Shown here: positions 62,081 to 64,000 of the stretch, piece after piece
Numbering within the stretch: the first letter of the stretch is position 1
Layout of the letters: every line of letters starts with the position of its first letter
From: Leptospira jelokensis
Lineage (GTDB): Bacteria; Spirochaetota; Leptospiria; Leptospirales; Leptospiraceae
NCBI RefSeq assembly: GCF_004769635.1
Contig: NZ_RQGH01000033.1
Coordinates: forward strand, 124,001 to 188,000
DNA length: 64,000 bases
Reading direction: 5' to 3'
Made by a program: the position numbers and the translations under genes
The notes under the pieces: generated by a model
The model's database searches: none
What the model saw: only the letters and a program-made list of their open reading frames with translations
Told to the model about the DNA's origin: nothing

Positions 62081-64000
62081 TCCAGCGGATATTGGCACCA
62101 CGAGAAATCCGAGCATACACTTCTCGGAAGTATTGGTTTGGTGCCTTACCGTCCGGGTCTTGCGAATAACGAGGCCTTAGGCGGTGGACAAAAAACATAT
62201 CCAAATCCCCTTTGTTTTTCCCATGAATTTTCCCTCGGTATTCAGTTTCAAAAAAATATTTCACAAGTTCATAAGTGTCTTTGGAGACATTGATTTTACC
62301 CGTTTCCCCACCTGATTCCATGCGAGATGCTGTGTTTACAGTATCACCCCAGATATCATACGCAAATTTAAACCGACCCACAACTCCTGCCACCACAGGC
62401 CCTGTGTGGATTCCCAAACGGAGTTCCCAAAACGGGAGGTTCAAAGCTGATTTAATTTCTTTCAACTGGTTCATAAAACTTTGGATTTCTAATGCCGCCA
62501 AACAAGCGTCAATGGCACTGGTTCTGTTTTCAACAGGTAGTCCTCCAGCACACATATAACTATCACCGATGGTTTTTAATTTCTCCAAATTATTGCGCAG
62601 GATGATTTCATCAAATTGTGTGAAACAAGCATCAAGTTCTTCAATCAAACTTTGTTCATCCATCCCTTCTGCAACCTTTGTAAACCCTTTAAAGTCAGTG
62701 AATAATACAGTTGCGTTTTCAAAACGAACTGGACTCACACTCCCTTTTGTTTTTAGCTCTTGAGCCACTTTGTAAGGTAATATGTTTAACAAAAGTTTTT
62801 CGGATTCTTCTCTTGCCTCTTCTGCTTTGTCTTGGGCAATGAGTGCTTTTTCTCTTTCTTCATCGGCTTTTTGTTTTTCTAAATCCAATAAAAAATAACT
62901 GATATCAAGTTCTTCCGCAAGTGGTCTCGACATGATGTAAACAACCAAATAGTTAAAGAGAACTAGAGGTAACACAATCATTGTTAAATGAAAGGCTGAT
63001 TCCCCCACTCCGTATTGTTCCCGAATCAAAGGAAAATATAAAATTGCTGCGATCGCCATAGTGATGAGGCCTAGGTTTGCCAACCTTTGGCTTAATTGGA
63101 TGGTTCGTCCTTCTAAAGACAAAGCGCCATGCCTGAGAACCGCATAACCAAGTAAAAACGCAGGGATGAATTGGAAATCGGCGATTGGGTAAATGGGAAT
63201 TCCATGGCTTGGTAACAAAGCAGCGAGCAGTAACAATGCTGACAATAAAAAGGAACCAATGATCCATTTGGATGCAAAATTGATATAGCCTTTATTTCGA
63301 ATGAACGTGAATAATACTAAGATAAGGGCTATGGCACCGTTTGCTCCGACGAGTAGTTCCGCAGGCCCACCATGGTGGACTCTTGACCATGGGTAATCAA
63401 AGTACCCCACAAATAAATAAGGAGATGGTGCTAAGATCGCAGCTGTGACACATAAAAAATCAATCCCTTTTAGCCAAGCAGGAGACTTTTGGCCAATGGC
63501 TTCAAACACAAGTCGTACCATAATGCTCGGTGCAAAGGCAAAAGCGACAAATGTCATCTGAGAGATCCGAAGTTGCACCACATAAGAAATATTTAACTTC
63601 AGTGGAACTGATTGGATCACATAAAAACCAGTGAGGATCAGTGCAAAGGCACAAAGTTGGTTGATCCGTGCCGAAGGATTGGCTCCTGCAACAATGATGG
63701 ATAAGAATACGGCACCAAACACTGACAATACGGGTGGAATGCCCCAAGGATACCATTTTGCAGATTCATATGCATTTGGTGAAAGCCCAAAGGAAACTCC
63801 AAAGGAGATAAAAATCAAAACAAAAGAAAGTAGTGCGAATAAAAAATAGAACATCCCATTTTTTTGAAAGAGTAATTCATTCACATCAAAGAAATCTGAT
63901 CGAAACACTCCATAAGCAACAAGTAACATAGGAATGAACAAAAAGAATCCACCTGGGTATACCTTAAACCCTAAGATACTTGGGGCATTTAAAGTAGTGA
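62064..64000 (-). CDS. 7TM adenylate cyclase (partial, 5' end outside window)
   Basis: A class III cyclase with an N-terminal seven-helix membrane sensor and a C-terminal catalytic domain, at least 645 residues. The frame stays open to the right edge, and the residues before the first internal Met (APSILGFKVYPGGFFLFIP) continue the membrane domain, so the true start lies beyond 64000. Catalytic marks: ATVLFTDFKGFT (metal Asp), EKLKTIGDSYMCAGG (adenine-selecting Lys and second metal Asp), GIHTGPVVAGVVG and YDIWGDTVNTASRM. A linker helix (EKQKADEEREKALIAQDKAEEAREE) joins the parts. Leptospira carry many such cyclases. It converges on fliF. Confidence 0.93.
   Translation of the reverse strand, partial: TTLNAPSILGFKVYPGGFFLFIPMLLVAYGVFRSDFFDVNELLFQKNGMFYFLFALLSFVLIFISFGVSFGLSPNAYESAKWYPWGIPPVLSVFGAVFLSIIVAGANPSARINQLCAFALILTGFYVIQSVPLKLNISYVVQLRISQMTFVAFAFAPSIMVRLVFEAIGQKSPAWLKGIDFLCVTAAILAPSPYLFVGYFDYPWSRVHHGGPAELLVGANGAIALILVLFTFIRNKGYINFASKWIIGSFLLSALLLLAALLPSHGIPIYPIADFQFIPAFLLGYAVLRHGALSLEGRTIQLSQRLANLGLITMAIAAILYFPLIREQYGVGESAFHLTMIVLPLVLFNYLVVYIMSRPLAEELDISYFLLDLEKQKADEEREKALIAQDKAEEAREESEKLLLNILPYKVAQELKTKGSVSPVRFENATVLFTDFKGFTKVAEGMDEQSLIEELDACFTQFDEIILRNNLEKLKTIGDSYMCAGGLPVENRTSAIDACLAALEIQSFMNQLKEIKSALNLPFWELRLGIHTGPVVAGVVGRFKFAYDIWGDTVNTASRMESGGETGKINVSKDTYELVKYFFETEYRGKIHGKNKGDLDMFFVHRLRPRYSQDPDGKAPNQYFREVYARISRGANIRWKKNPN

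Overview
The window looks like chromosomal DNA of a saprophytic Leptospira (L. biflexa/L. meyeri type). The evidence is low-to-medium GC, spirochete-style lipoprotein signal peptides, a DUF1554 lipoprotein, a 7TM adenylate cyclase, flagellar basal-body genes, and many stand-alone housekeeping genes in short operons. I assign the genus from protein character only. No rRNA, tRNA, CRISPR array, prophage or insertion sequence was recognised.

Layout. 1-8 kb: the 5' part of an ATP synthase operon (atpB plus a small membrane protein), an ohrR-glutathione peroxidase pair with its operator, amt-glnK for ammonium uptake, an acetolactate synthase gene (AHAS I type) preceded by a Val/Leu-rich leader ORF, then atpZ-lepB. 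8-20 kb: an aldolase-like protein, large membrane protein, MBL hydrolase, MaoC hydratase, GapN-like dehydrogenase, DUF1554 lipoprotein, alpha/beta hydrolase, histone-deacetylase-family hydrolase and a secreted glycosidase-like lipoprotein. 20-25 kb: two tandem lipase/lipase-foldase pairs. 25-36 kb: radA-rnd, a GH36 alpha-galactosidase, a periplasmic DUF4105-like protein with a membrane partner, a response-regulator phosphatase and an HDAC11-like hydrolase. 36-46 kb: pyruvate kinase, a flavoprotein, glyoxalase, two fatty-acid-hydroxylase/sterol-desaturase-family proteins, a complete Mla-type lipid transport operon (STAS-MlaE, MlaF, MlaD, lipoprotein) and a membrane-bound AraC regulator. 46-62 kb: flgB-flgC-fliE and, 12 kb later, fliF. 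Between them lie a glpD-phosphotransferase-FGGY kinase operon, an FLVCR-like MFS transporter, two TetR regulators, an alpha/beta hydrolase, a GSA-like aminotransferase and a mazEF toxin-antitoxin pair. The window ends inside an adenylate cyclase.

Most notable signals: (1) a probable ivbL-like attenuation leader before ilvB; (2) a 106-bp direct repeat of the 3' end of the MFS gene bracketing a TetR-hydrolase pair, which marks that pair as a recent insertion; (3) near-identical palindromic half-sites upstream of the kinase/glpD operon, the MFS gene and the aminotransferase/tetR pair, suggesting one regulon; (4) a secreted DUF4105-like protein whose catalytic N-terminus can only be reached from a non-ATG/GTG/TTG start; (5) hairpins and weak ribosome sites separating each lipase from its foldase.
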